From the NCBI GenBank assembly GCA_007123625.1, contig SKKS01000078.1, positions 1 through 10,132 on the forward strand: a stretch of DNA of 10,132 nt, given 5' to 3'. This DNA comes from Paracoccaceae bacterium. Lineage in GTDB: Bacteria; Pseudomonadota; Alphaproteobacteria; Rhodobacterales; Rhodobacteraceae. The notes under the pieces were generated by a model. That model had not been told where the DNA came from. It did not search any database and saw only the letters and a list, made by a program, of their open reading frames with translations. A program made the position numbers and the translations under genes. Positions 1 to 6,176 of this stretch are shown here, one piece after another; position 1 is the stretch's first letter, and the number at the start of each line of letters is the position of its first letter.

Positions 1-1180
1 CTTGCATCGCAACTCCTGCGGCATTCAATCCCGCGACAAGACCCTGCGCAGCTGCCTCCTCATATCCAGTTGTTCCGTTGATCTGTCCAGCAAGAAAAAT
101 CCCCCGAATATCGCGAAGCTCCAGCGAGCGGGAGAGTGCCCGAGGGTCGATGTAGTCATATTCGACCGCGTACCCGGGTTGAATTATCTCCGCGTTTCCC
201 AGGCCTTCGATCGTGCGGACATACTCTTCCTGCACATCCGCCGGGAGTGATGTTGAAATACCATTGGGATAGACGATATCAGTATTCAGCCCCTCAGGTT
301 CCAGAAAGACCTGATGCGATTTCTTTTCATGAAAGCGAACAACCTTGTCTTCGATCGAGGGGCAGTATCTTGGTCCTTTACCTTCGATCTGTCCGCCAAA
401 GATTGCCGAACGCGCCAAGTTCCGATGAATGATTTCGTGCGTTCTCTCATTAGTATGTGTTATCCAGCATGACACCTGCTTCGCAACGGGGCGCTCCGAC
501 AGGAACGACAACATATAGGGCTCAGCGTCACCCGGCTGTTGCTCAAGGTTACTCCAGTCGATTGTGCGCCCATCAATTCGCGGTGGGGTTCCAGTTTTCA
601 GCCGGCCCATGGGCAGGTTAAGCGAGAGAAACTGCTCCGCCAAATCCGTTGCGGCTGAATCACCCATTCGACCGGCGGCTTGCTGGTGCTGCCCGATATG
701 AATCTTGCCGCGCAAGAACGTACCGGTCGTAATCACAACCGCTAAACATTGCAGAATAGTGCCGCAGGCAAGCGCAACCCCGCTGACACCGCCTCCGGCA
801 ATCTGGAGTCGAACAACTTCACCATTGACTACGGAGATGCGTGACCGCGCAGCGATATGGCGGGCAACAAACCGCTGATAGCGTTGTCGATCGGCTTGTG
901 TCCTGGGGCCCTGTACCGCCGGGCCTTTGCTGCGGTTCAGCAGCCGAAACTGAATACCCGCGTAGTCTGCAGCCCGGCCCATAACTCCATCCAACGCGTC
1001 GATCTCGCGCACCAGATGGCCTTTTCCCACACCACCAATAGCCGGATTGCACGACATGACTCCGAGATCGGAGCCTCGGAACGTCACCAGCGCAACGGAT
1101 GCACCGATCCGTGCGGCAGCGTCCGCCGCTTCGACGCCGGCGTGCCCGCCTCCAACAACGATGACGTCGAACTGTTTCAC
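1..1180 (-). CDS. mnmG: MnmG (GidA), tRNA U34 carboxymethylaminomethyl-modification FAD enzyme, N-terminal ~393 residues
   Basis: MnmG is the FAD-dependent subunit that, with MnmE, installs the 5-(carboxymethyl)aminomethyl group on wobble uridine 34 of certain tRNAs in the cytoplasm. The minus-strand frame is open from the start to the window edge, so the C-terminal helical part is missing here. Visible hallmarks are the dinucleotide-binding GGGHAG at residues 10-15, CNPAIGGVGKGHL near 44-55, then TGTFLRGKIH, MGRLKTGTPPR, GKGPRYCPSIEDKVVRF, FLEPEG, YPNGISTSLP and GTTGYEEAAAQGL, in the family order. I chose the GTG at 1180-1178 because AGGAG at 1194-1190 sits 8 nt upstream; an in-frame GTG at 1189 would leave only 1 nt of spacing and add VFH. 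mnmE ends 11 nt upstream of the chosen start, so the two are probably co-transcribed. The first codons lie inside a parS palindrome. I saw no frameshift. Confidence 0.97.
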   Translation of the reverse strand, partial: MKQFDVIVVGGGHAGVEAADAAARIGASVALVTFRGSDLGVMSCNPAIGGVGKGHLVREIDALDGVMGRAADYAGIQFRLLNRSKGPAVQGPRTQADRQRYQRFVARHIAARSRISVVNGEVVRLQIAGGGVSGVALACGTILQCLAVVITTGTFLRGKIHIGQHQQAAGRMGDSAATDLAEQFLSLNLPMGRLKTGTPPRIDGRTIDWSNLEQQPGDAEPYMLSFLSERPVAKQVSCWITHTNERTHEIIHRNLARSAIFGGQIEGKGPRYCPSIEDKVVRFHEKKSHQVFLEPEGLNTDIVYPNGISTSLPADVQEEYVRTIEGLGNAEIIQPGYAVEYDYIDPRALSRSLELRDIRGIFLAGQINGTTGYEEAAAQGLVAGLNAAGVAMQ

Positions 1181-1188
1181 GTGAAACA
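1173..1188. other. parS: parS centromere-like site (perfect 16-bp palindrome)
   Basis: The sequence TGTTTCACGTGAAACA is a perfect palindrome and matches the known bacterial chromosomal parS consensus (TGTTNCACGTGAAACA), the site on which ParB loads to start chromosome segregation. It begins 4 nt beyond the mnmE stop codon (1194-1192) and spans the start of mnmG, encoding the overlapping codons around GTG-AAA-CAG. parA and parB are usually found just beyond mnmG/rsmG in alphaproteobacteria, outside the left edge here. It lies about 3.3 kb from the candidate oriC. No second copy was seen in the window. ParB binding here is inferred from the perfect consensus match. Confidence 0.92.
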
Positions 1189-1191
1189 CTC

Positions 1192-2478
1192 CTACTTGCC
1201 TATGCAAAAGCTGGCGAATATCTCATCCAGAAGGTCTTCGACATCTACCTTCCCGATTAACATGTCAAGCGCGCCGATTGCTGTCATGATGTCCGCAGCG
1301 ACGATCTCCGGCTGATATTCACCGTCTGATAATCCAGCTTTAGCCAGGAACAAAGCGTTGTCGGCCCGCCGAAGTGCATCTTCGTGGCGTCGGCGAACCG
1401 CTACACCATCGGTCTTTGCCAGCTGGCCGAGTTTTTCTGACAGCGCCTCCAACAGAGCGTCGACGCCCTCACCGGTCGTTCCGGAAACCCGGCTTGGAAC
1501 CTCGGGGTACAGGTCCCCCTTCCCCACCAGCACAATATCGTCCGCGCCGGGCTCAATAACCGTCTCGTCCTCTGGTGAAGCACGAAGCACAACCCTTAGA
1601 TCGGACTCTGCCGATCTACGCAGCGCAAGGGATACGCCCGCTCGTTCAATTTCATCTTCGGAATCTCGAATACCCGCCGTGTCCAGCATCAATACCGAGT
1701 GCCCATCGATGTCTATATGAACCTCGATCACGTCCCGCGTTGTCCCGGCAATCGATGACGTGATTGCCGCTTCCCGTCCTGCCAAGGCATTCAATAATGT
1801 GGATTTTCCGGAATTCACCGGCCCAATGATCGCAACTTGGAAGCCGGAGCGCACGCGTTCACGGACGCGAATTCCGTTCAACTCCCGCTCAATTCCTTGG
1901 TGGACCTCGGAAAGTGCGGCCAGTGCATCTGCTCCCAACGCACCAAGGCCCTCATCCGCGAAATCGATTTCAGCTTCCATCAGGGAAACTGCGCGGACAA
2001 GGAGGCCGCGCCACCCGACGACGATTTCCCCCAATCTTCCGTCCAGCAACGTGATCGCCTGTCGGCGCTGAAACTCCGTGTCCGCGTCGATCAGATCCGC
2101 CAATGCCTCGACCTGCACCAGATCCAGGACGTTGTTTGTCAATGCGCGGCGCGTGAACTCTCCTGGCTCGGCATGGCGCACCCCGGGGTATACTGCAATC
2201 GCCCTCTCGACCGCATCTACGACTGCCGGACTTCCGTGCACCTGGAATTCCACAACCGATTCGCCGGTAAAACTTGCGCCTTCGGCAAACGGCAATACAA
2301 GCGCCTGGTCCAGAAGCATTCCGGAGCGGTCATGCAGCTTGCGCAAGGTTGCTTGACGTGCTCTCAGCCCCGGCCCAGCAAGGGCCTTTGCCACATCCCA
2401 GGCTAGAGGTCCGGAAACGCGTATGACAGAAACACCCGCCCGCCCCCGGGCACTCGCCAATGCGAAAATCGTGTCCAT
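1192..2478 (-). CDS. mnmE: MnmE (TrmE), tRNA-modifying GTPase
   Basis: MnmE binds a one-carbon folate and hydrolyses GTP while working with MnmG on wobble uridine 34 of tRNA. The 428-residue protein has the full architecture: N-terminal folate-binding domain (MDTIFALASARGRAGVSVIR, FTGESVVEFQVHGSPAV near 70-87), a helical domain, and an inserted G domain with G1 GPVNSGKS (219-226), G2 GTTRD (245-249), G3 DTAG (266-269) and G5-like SGTTGEG (332-338). It ends in the C-terminal FCIGK motif carrying the essential cysteine (C425). The G4 position reads GKGD (319-322) instead of NKxD. It is somewhat shorter than the E. coli protein (about 454 residues). The ATG at 2478 has only a weak ribosome site (GGCGG). 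It lies 21 nt after the rho stop and 11 nt before mnmG, consistent with a rho-mnmE-mnmG transcript. Confidence 0.97.
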   Translation of the reverse strand: MDTIFALASARGRAGVSVIRVSGPLAWDVAKALAGPGLRARQATLRKLHDRSGMLLDQALVLPFAEGASFTGESVVEFQVHGSPAVVDAVERAIAVYPGVRHAEPGEFTRRALTNNVLDLVQVEALADLIDADTEFQRRQAITLLDGRLGEIVVGWRGLLVRAVSLMEAEIDFADEGLGALGADALAALSEVHQGIERELNGIRVRERVRSGFQVAIIGPVNSGKSTLLNALAGREAAITSSIAGTTRDVIEVHIDIDGHSVLMLDTAGIRDSEDEIERAGVSLALRRSAESDLRVVLRASPEDETVIEPGADDIVLVGKGDLYPEVPSRVSGTTGEGVDALLEALSEKLGQLAKTDGVAVRRRHEDALRRADNALFLAKAGLSDGEYQPEIVAADIMTAIGALDMLIGKVDVEDLLDEIFASFCIGK

Positions 2479-2499
2479 TTCCGCCTACCCATACCTGGA

Positions 2500-3771
2500 T
2501 CAGGTGTTCATCGAATCGAAGAATTCGCTGTTGCTCTTGGTCTGTTTCAACTTGGAAATCAGGAACTCGATCGCATCTGTGGTGCCCATCGGATTCAGGA
2601 TCCGGCGCAGCACGAACGTCTTCTGAAGATCTGACTTCTCGACCAGCAGCTCTTCTTTCCGCGTGCCGGATTTCAGGATATCCATGGCCGGGAACACGCG
2701 TTTGTCCGCAACTTTCCGATCCAGCACAAGCTCCGAGTTACCGGTACCCTTGAACTCCTCGAAAATCACCTCATCCATCCGCGACCCGGTGTCGATCAGC
2801 GCAGTCGCGATAATGGTCAGCGACCCACCTTCCTCAATGTTCCGCGCAGCGCCAAAAAATCGCTTCGGCCGCTGCAGGGCGTTCGCATCCACACCCCCGG
2901 TCAGCACTTTGCCTGACGATGGAACAACCGTGTTGAAGGCCCGGCCCAGGCGCGTGATCGAATCCAGTAATATCACCACATCACGCTTGTGCTCGACCAG
3001 CCGTTTTGCCTTTTCGATCACCATCTCGGACACAGCAACGTGCCGCGTCGCTGGTTCATCAAAGGTCGAGGCGATCACCTCGCCTTTCACGCTGCGCTGC
3101 ATGTCGGTGACTTCTTCTGGGCGTTCGTCGATCAACAGAACAATCAAGTAACATTCCGGGTGATTGCGCTCAATCGAGTGCGCAATGTTCTGAAGCAGAA
3201 CGGTTTTCCCGGTCCGCGGGGGCGCAACAATCAACGCGCGCTGACCCTTGCCCAACGGCGCAACGATATCGATGATGCGCGCTGAACGGTCCTTGATCGT
3301 CGGATCCGCGACTTCCATGTTCAGCCGTTCATCGGGGTAAAGCGGCGTCAGGTTATCGAAGTGCACCTTGTGCCGAGCACGTTCCGGGTTGTCGAAATTG
3401 ATCTGAGTCGCATCGGTCAGGGCGAAGTAGCGCTCGTTCTCTGCTGGCGCCTGGATCATCCCGTCCACCGTGTCCCCAGTGCGCAACGAGAACTTCCGGA
3501 TCATGTCCGGCGAAACATAGATGTCATCGGGACCCGGCAGGTAATTCGCCTCGGGCGACCGCAGGAACCCGAACCCGTCCTGAAGCACTTCCAGCACGCC
3601 GTCACCATAGATCTCCCATCCATCCTCGGCGCGCTCCTTGAGGATCGAGAACATCATCTCGCCCTTGCGCATGCTCGAGGCGTTTTCGATCTCAAGCTCT
3701 TCGGCCATTGCCAGAAGTTCAGCGGGGCTTTGCGCCTTCAGATCGGCCAGGTTGAGTTGTGGTGTTGTCAT
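2500..3771 (-). CDS. rho: Transcription termination factor Rho
   Basis: Rho is a hexameric RNA-dependent ATPase that loads on nascent RNA and terminates transcription. The 423-residue product is full length. An N-terminal helical segment (LNLADLKAQSPAELLAMAEE, about residues 6-25) precedes the cold-shock-like RNA-binding fold containing DGFGFLR (65-71). The RecA-type motor follows, with Walker A APPRTGKT (183-190), LIDERPEEVTDM (213-224), Walker B VVILLD (265-270), the Q-loop around KVLTGGVD (288-295) and the R-loop around KGTGNSE (341-347). It lacks the long acidic or basic insertions found in some actinobacterial Rho proteins. The ATG at 3771 begins the family-typical sequence, though the ribosome site is weak (GGA about 9 nt upstream). 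A candidate promoter lies at 3856-3884. Rho often autoregulates through its leader, but the short leader here does not itself show this. Confidence 0.98.
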   Translation of the reverse strand: MTTPQLNLADLKAQSPAELLAMAEELEIENASSMRKGEMMFSILKERAEDGWEIYGDGVLEVLQDGFGFLRSPEANYLPGPDDIYVSPDMIRKFSLRTGDTVDGMIQAPAENERYFALTDATQINFDNPERARHKVHFDNLTPLYPDERLNMEVADPTIKDRSARIIDIVAPLGKGQRALIVAPPRTGKTVLLQNIAHSIERNHPECYLIVLLIDERPEEVTDMQRSVKGEVIASTFDEPATRHVAVSEMVIEKAKRLVEHKRDVVILLDSITRLGRAFNTVVPSSGKVLTGGVDANALQRPKRFFGAARNIEEGGSLTIIATALIDTGSRMDEVIFEEFKGTGNSELVLDRKVADKRVFPAMDILKSGTRKEELLVEKSDLQKTFVLRRILNPMGTTDAIEFLISKLKQTKSNSEFFDSMNT

Positions 3772-3833
3772 GGGAATGGTCCAACGGACACGCAGGGCGT
3801 GGCAAGGTACAGGAAAGGGGCGTGGATTCTCAA

Positions 3834-3847
3834 GGGCCGGACGGCCC
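3834..3847 (-). other. Short GC hairpin in the rho leader
   Basis: GGGCC and GGCCC flank a 4-nt loop, giving a 5-bp all-GC stem immediately downstream of the predicted rho promoter on the minus strand. There is no U-tract after it, so it does not resemble a classical intrinsic terminator. It may be a 5'-UTR structure stabilising or regulating rho mRNA, or it may be chance in a GC-rich region. Confidence 0.25.
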
Positions 3848-3855
3848 CGAGTCGG

Positions 3856-3884
3856 CTTCTAATCCGATCGCTTCAGCAAGTCAA
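3856..3884 (-). promoter_or_regulatory. Candidate sigma-70 promoter for rho
   Basis: Reading the minus strand, TTGACT (plus positions 3884-3879; five of six to TTGACA) is followed after exactly 17 nt by TAGAAG (3861-3856; four of six to TATAAT). This would start transcription around 3849, roughly 75-80 nt before the rho ATG, inside the 149-nt gap after hemJ. The gap is long compared with the other junctions in this arm, which fits a separate promoter. It is supported by motif only. Confidence 0.4.
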
Positions 3885-3920
3885 CGTATCCGCTCACCAA
3901 TGCCCAGGCGTAAAGACGGC

Positions 3921-4364
3921 TCAGAACTTGACCACCACAGCAAGCACGATAACCACCATCAGCACCGTCGGCACCTCGTTCATGGCCCGATAGTATCTGC
4001 CGCTTCGGCTGTTCGCTCCCTCAGCGATCTGTCGCCGTTCGCGTGCCAGCCAAATGTGGAACCAGGTCATGCCGATGATCCCGACAAGTTTCAGCCAGGG
4101 CCAGGTCATGTCCCAGGCAATTACACCCGGGATCGTCGCCAACGCAAGGCCCGCAATCCAAGCGACGATCATCGCCGGATTCATGATGACCCGGAGTAGC
4201 TTTTCTTCCATTATAACAAAGGATTGCGCAGGTTCAGATCCTGCCGTGCCACCGCGCTCCATGTGATAAACGAACAACCGTGGCAAATAGAACAGACCGG
4301 CCATCCACGCAATGACAGCCATCACATGGAGCGCCTTGATCCAGAAATATAGCTCTCCAGCCAC
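3921..4364 (-). CDS. hemJ: HemJ, protoporphyrinogen IX oxidase (membrane protein)
   Basis: HemJ oxidises protoporphyrinogen IX to protoporphyrin IX, the penultimate step of heme synthesis, in the inner membrane; it is the common form of this enzyme in alphaproteobacteria lacking HemG/HemY. The 147-residue product shows the family signature WIKALHVMAVIAWMAGLFYL and PRLFVYH (residues 8-34, with the conserved His13 and His34). Hydrophobic segments lie at about 11-33, 60-83, 90-106 and 131-146, and WLKLVGIIGMTWFH carries the conserved Lys92. I chose the GTG at 4364-4362 because AGGAGG (4375-4370) lies 5 nt upstream; an upstream TTG at 4385 would place that site inside the gene. It is the first gene left of the candidate oriC and reads away from it. 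Confidence 0.93.
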   Translation of the reverse strand: MAGELYFWIKALHVMAVIAWMAGLFYLPRLFVYHMERGGTAGSEPAQSFVIMEEKLLRVIMNPAMIVAWIAGLALATIPGVIAWDMTWPWLKLVGIIGMTWFHIWLARERRQIAEGANSRSGRYYRAMNEVPTVLMVVIVLAVVVKF

Positions 4365-4437
4365 AGTATCCTCCTGTTCGGTCAATCCGTACTCAACAAG
4401 ATAGAAGAAAGAAAGAGTCTGTTGATGTAGATGGGCC

Positions 4438-4446
4438 TGTGGATAA
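4438..4446 (-). promoter_or_regulatory. DnaA box 1, perfect TTATCCACA
   Basis: The plus strand reads TGTGGATAA, the exact complement of the consensus DnaA box TTATCCACA. It is embedded in TGTGGATAACCACA (4438-4451), whose outer five bases are an inverted repeat, so a degenerate second half-site faces the opposite way. Confidence 0.85.
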
Positions 4447-4520
4447 CCACAACATAGAAGTTGCCCACAGCTTCTTCCCCAGCGGAGGAGTTGCCGAAAG
4501 CCCGCGATAGTCGGATCTGC

Positions 4521-4560
4521 TCGATAAAAAAAGTTTAATTAACAGAGACTTATGAATCTT
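4521..4560. other. AT-rich candidate DNA unwinding element
   Basis: This 40-nt block includes an A7 run, TTTAATTAA and TTATGAATCTT, and is strikingly AT-rich for a chromosome of about 60-70% GC. It sits between the perfect DnaA boxes at 4438 and 4603, the expected position and composition for the first-melted segment of an origin. The assignment rests on composition and position. Confidence 0.6.
4539..4553 (+). promoter_or_regulatory. Near-consensus CtrA-type site (TTAA-N7-TTAT)
   Basis: TTAA at 4539-4542 is followed by seven bases and TTAT at 4550-4553, one mismatch from the alphaproteobacterial CtrA consensus TTAA-N7-TTAA. It lies inside the AT-rich part of the origin. In Caulobacter CtrA binds such sites in the origin to block firing; whether CtrA does so in this lineage cannot be told from sequence, and AT-rich DNA produces such matches by chance. 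Confidence 0.35.
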
Positions 4561-4602
4561 GTTCTCTCTCGACGGCCTCAACATAATTTTGTGGTGCAGA
4601 AG

Positions 4603-4611
4603 TTATCCACA
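4603..4611 (+). promoter_or_regulatory. DnaA box 2, perfect TTATCCACA
   Basis: This is an exact consensus DnaA box on the plus strand, downstream of the AT-rich block. It overlaps a tandem ATCCAC repeat (4605-4610 and 4611-4616), with a third ATCCAC at 4628-4633 as part of a degenerate box, suggesting a cluster of weak sites next to the strong one. Confidence 0.85.
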
Positions 4612-4633
4612 TCCACCCGTCTGGTTCATCCAC

Positions 4634-4642
4634 GCTGGATAA
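4634..4642 (-). promoter_or_regulatory. Weak DnaA box (two mismatches)
   Basis: GCTGGATAA on the plus strand retains the GGATAA core of the reversed DnaA box but differs at the two outer bases. It is listed because it sits between stronger boxes; binding would probably depend on cooperative DnaA assembly. Confidence 0.35.
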
Positions 4643-4696
4643 CTGAACCAGCATCTGGCTTGGTGTTGGGGGTTGTCCTGTCGCGTTCCTGCTTCC

Positions 4697-4705
4697 AGTG
4701 GATAA
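4697..4705 (-). promoter_or_regulatory. DnaA box 3 (one mismatch)
   Basis: AGTGGATAA is one base from the reversed consensus TGTGGATAA. As at box 1, the site is followed by CCAC, so the 12-mer GTGGATAACCAC occurs twice in the origin (4439-4450 and 4699-4710). Confidence 0.65.
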
Positions 4706-4747
4706 CCACCACCTTATCCCTTGCCTGCACCCGGCTTCCCCACATAG

Positions 4748-4756
4748 ATATCCACA
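4748..4756 (+). promoter_or_regulatory. DnaA box 4 (one mismatch), touching the maf start codon
   Basis: ATATCCACA differs from TTATCCACA only at the first base. Its last base is the A of the maf ATG (4756-4758), so DnaA bound here would lie directly on the translation start region, and on the transcription start if the message is nearly leaderless. Confidence 0.6.
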
Positions 4757-5352
4757 TGACCAAAATTTTGCTCGCCTCTACCTCGGAAACACGCCTGTCG
4801 ATGCTTGGCGCCGCAGGGCTGGAGGTCACACCGCATCCTGCCCGCGTCGACGAATCCGCGCTGCGCGAGGCTCTTGCAGCCGAAGGCGCCACTCCCCGAG
4901 ATATTTCGGACGCGCTTGCCGAAGCGAAGGCGCAAAAGATTGCCAGCCGTTATCCAGACGCGATGGTCCTTGGTGCGGATCAGGTGCTGGACCAAGATGG
5001 CCAGGCGCTGGGCAAGGCCGCCGATCCGGACGCGTTGGTCGCGCAACTTCGGAACATGCGCGAGAAATCGCACCGCCTGCATTCTGCCGCTGTCCTGTAC
5101 CAGGCTGCGTCCCCCGTCTGGCGCCATATCTCCACCGCGCAGCTGTGGGTACGACCGCTTTCTGATGCATGGATCGACGCATACGTGGCGCGCAACTGGG
5201 ACAGCATCCGCTCCTGCGCGGGCGGCTACCGCATAGAAGGCGAAGGCGTGCGCCTTTTCTCTAGGATCGAAGGCGACTATTTCACCATACTCGGCCTGCC
5301 GTTGTTGCCGCTTCTGGACTTCCTGATCCAACGCAAGGATCTGCCGTCATGA
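4756..5352 (+). CDS. maf: Maf family nucleotide pyrophosphatase
   Basis: Maf proteins hydrolyse the diphosphate bond of non-canonical or modified nucleoside triphosphates (house-cleaning) and were first linked to septum inhibition. The 198-residue product has the expected length and motifs: N-terminal LLASTSETRLSML (5-17, variant of the SxSxRR loop, keeping Arg13), GADQVL (73-78) with the likely catalytic Asp75 and the following Gln resembling the YceF-type subgroup, and the C-terminal block GGYRIEGEGVRLFSRI followed by GDYFTILGLPLLPLL (156-187). Exact substrate is not certain. The ATG at 4756 is chosen because homology begins there. The frame stays open to an ATG at 4552, but that would translate the origin. 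No Shine-Dalgarno sequence precedes the ATG and a DnaA box touches it. Its stop overlaps the aroE start (ATGA). Confidence 0.94.
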   Translation: MTKILLASTSETRLSMLGAAGLEVTPHPARVDESALREALAAEGATPRDISDALAEAKAQKIASRYPDAMVLGADQVLDQDGQALGKAADPDALVAQLRNMREKSHRLHSAAVLYQAASPVWRHISTAQLWVRPLSDAWIDAYVARNWDSIRSCAGGYRIEGEGVRLFSRIEGDYFTILGLPLLPLLDFLIQRKDLPS

Positions 5353-6176
5353 CCATCGTCCCCCTTGCCGGGGTGATCGGACATCCCGTCGGCCACAGCA
5401 AATCGCCCCGGCTGCACGGTCACTGGCTGCACACGCGCGGGATTATCGGCCACTATGTCCCGCTGGATGTAGCAGCGGCGGACTTGCCAGCGGTTCTGCG
5501 GCTTCTGCCCCGGATAGGGTTTCGTGGCGTCAATGTTACCATACCCCACAAGGAAGCGGTGCTTGCGCTGGCTGATGACGTCACGCCGCTTGCTCGCAAG
5601 GTGGGTGCCGCGAATACGCTGACGTTCGTCAATGGCACGATCCATGCCGACAACACCGATGGGTATGGCTTCATGGCGAACCTGCGTGATGGTGCGCCCA
5701 AATGGCGGCCGGGCGATGGGCCTGCCCTGATCCTTGGCGCGGGCGGTGCTGCGCGCGCGATCATCGTTGCGCTGGCGGACGCTGGCACAAGCGAAATCCG
5801 GCTGGTAAACCGCACCCGCGCCCGGGCCGAGGAACTGGCCGCAGAGCTTGGCGGGCCCTTGCGCGTGCTGGACTGGTCCGAACGCGCCACCGCGGCTGAG
5901 TGTGCGGCACTTGTCGTCAACACCACCGCTCTGGGGATGCAGGGACAACCGCCACTTGGTTTTCCTGCGACGGCCCTCGCCCCGGAAACGGTGGTGACCG
6001 ACATAGTCTACACGCCGCTGGTCACGCCGTTGCTTGCCAGCGCACATGACAGGGGCTGCACCGTGGTCGATGGTCTGGGCATGCTGTTGCATCAGGCTGC
6101 GCCGGGTTTCGCGCGTTGGTTCGGAGAGGTGCCCGAGGTCACGCCGGAACTGCGCGCTCATGTCCTGGCACCATGA
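5349..6176 (+). CDS. aroE: Shikimate dehydrogenase (NADP+)
   Basis: AroE reversibly reduces 3-dehydroshikimate to shikimate with NADPH in the aromatic amino-acid pathway. The 275-residue protein matches family length. The substrate-binding half shows GHPVGHSKSPRLH (11-23) with the paired serine region, and NVTIPHKEA (62-70) with catalytic Lys68; NTDGYGF (102-108) supplies Asp104. The nucleotide-binding half has the GAGGAARA loop (130-137) and NRTRARA (154-160), the NRTxxRA type that recognises the NADP+ phosphate. DGLGMLLHQAAPGF near the C terminus completes the active site. The ATG overlaps the maf stop and the stop overlaps the coaE start, both as ATGA, indicating translational coupling in an operon whose members have unrelated functions. 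Confidence 0.97.
   Translation: MTIVPLAGVIGHPVGHSKSPRLHGHWLHTRGIIGHYVPLDVAAADLPAVLRLLPRIGFRGVNVTIPHKEAVLALADDVTPLARKVGAANTLTFVNGTIHADNTDGYGFMANLRDGAPKWRPGDGPALILGAGGAARAIIVALADAGTSEIRLVNRTRARAEELAAELGGPLRVLDWSERATAAECAALVVNTTALGMQGQPPLGFPATALAPETVVTDIVYTPLVTPLLASAHDRGCTVVDGLGMLLHQAAPGFARWFGEVPEVTPELRAHVLAP

Larger units (their letters stand above)
4365..4755. other. oriC: Candidate chromosomal replication origin (oriC)
   Basis: This 391-nt gap between divergent hemJ and maf is the only long non-coding region in the window. It contains two perfect DnaA boxes (4438-4446, 4603-4611), two boxes with one mismatch (4697-4705, 4748-4756), a weaker GCTGGATAA (4634-4642) and further degenerate sites such as TTGCCCACA (4461-4469) and TTCCCCACA (4736-4744). 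An AT-rich block (4521-4560) lies between the first two good boxes. All four genes on the left read leftward and all four on the right rightward, as expected at an origin. The flanking order matches my recollection of the Caulobacter/Rhodobacteraceae origin region, and parS is 3.3 kb away. Two GANTC sites (4415-4419, 4554-4558) are possible CcrM targets. Promoters for hemJ and maf must also lie here, but I could not identify convincing ones. Confidence 0.88.

Noticed and set aside
1837..2406. 189-codon plus-strand frame antisense to mnmE
   Set aside because: mnmE is intact with every domain motif; the antisense translation has no recognisable family signature.
4393..4584. 63-codon minus-strand frame inside the hemJ-maf gap
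   Set aside because: It spans the origin, has no recognisable domain, and its content is explained by DnaA boxes and AT-rich DNA.
4552..4755. In-frame N-terminal extension of maf (68 codons from ATG 4552)
   Set aside because: It would translate through the DnaA boxes, has no resemblance to the Maf family, and the family N terminus begins at ATG 4756.
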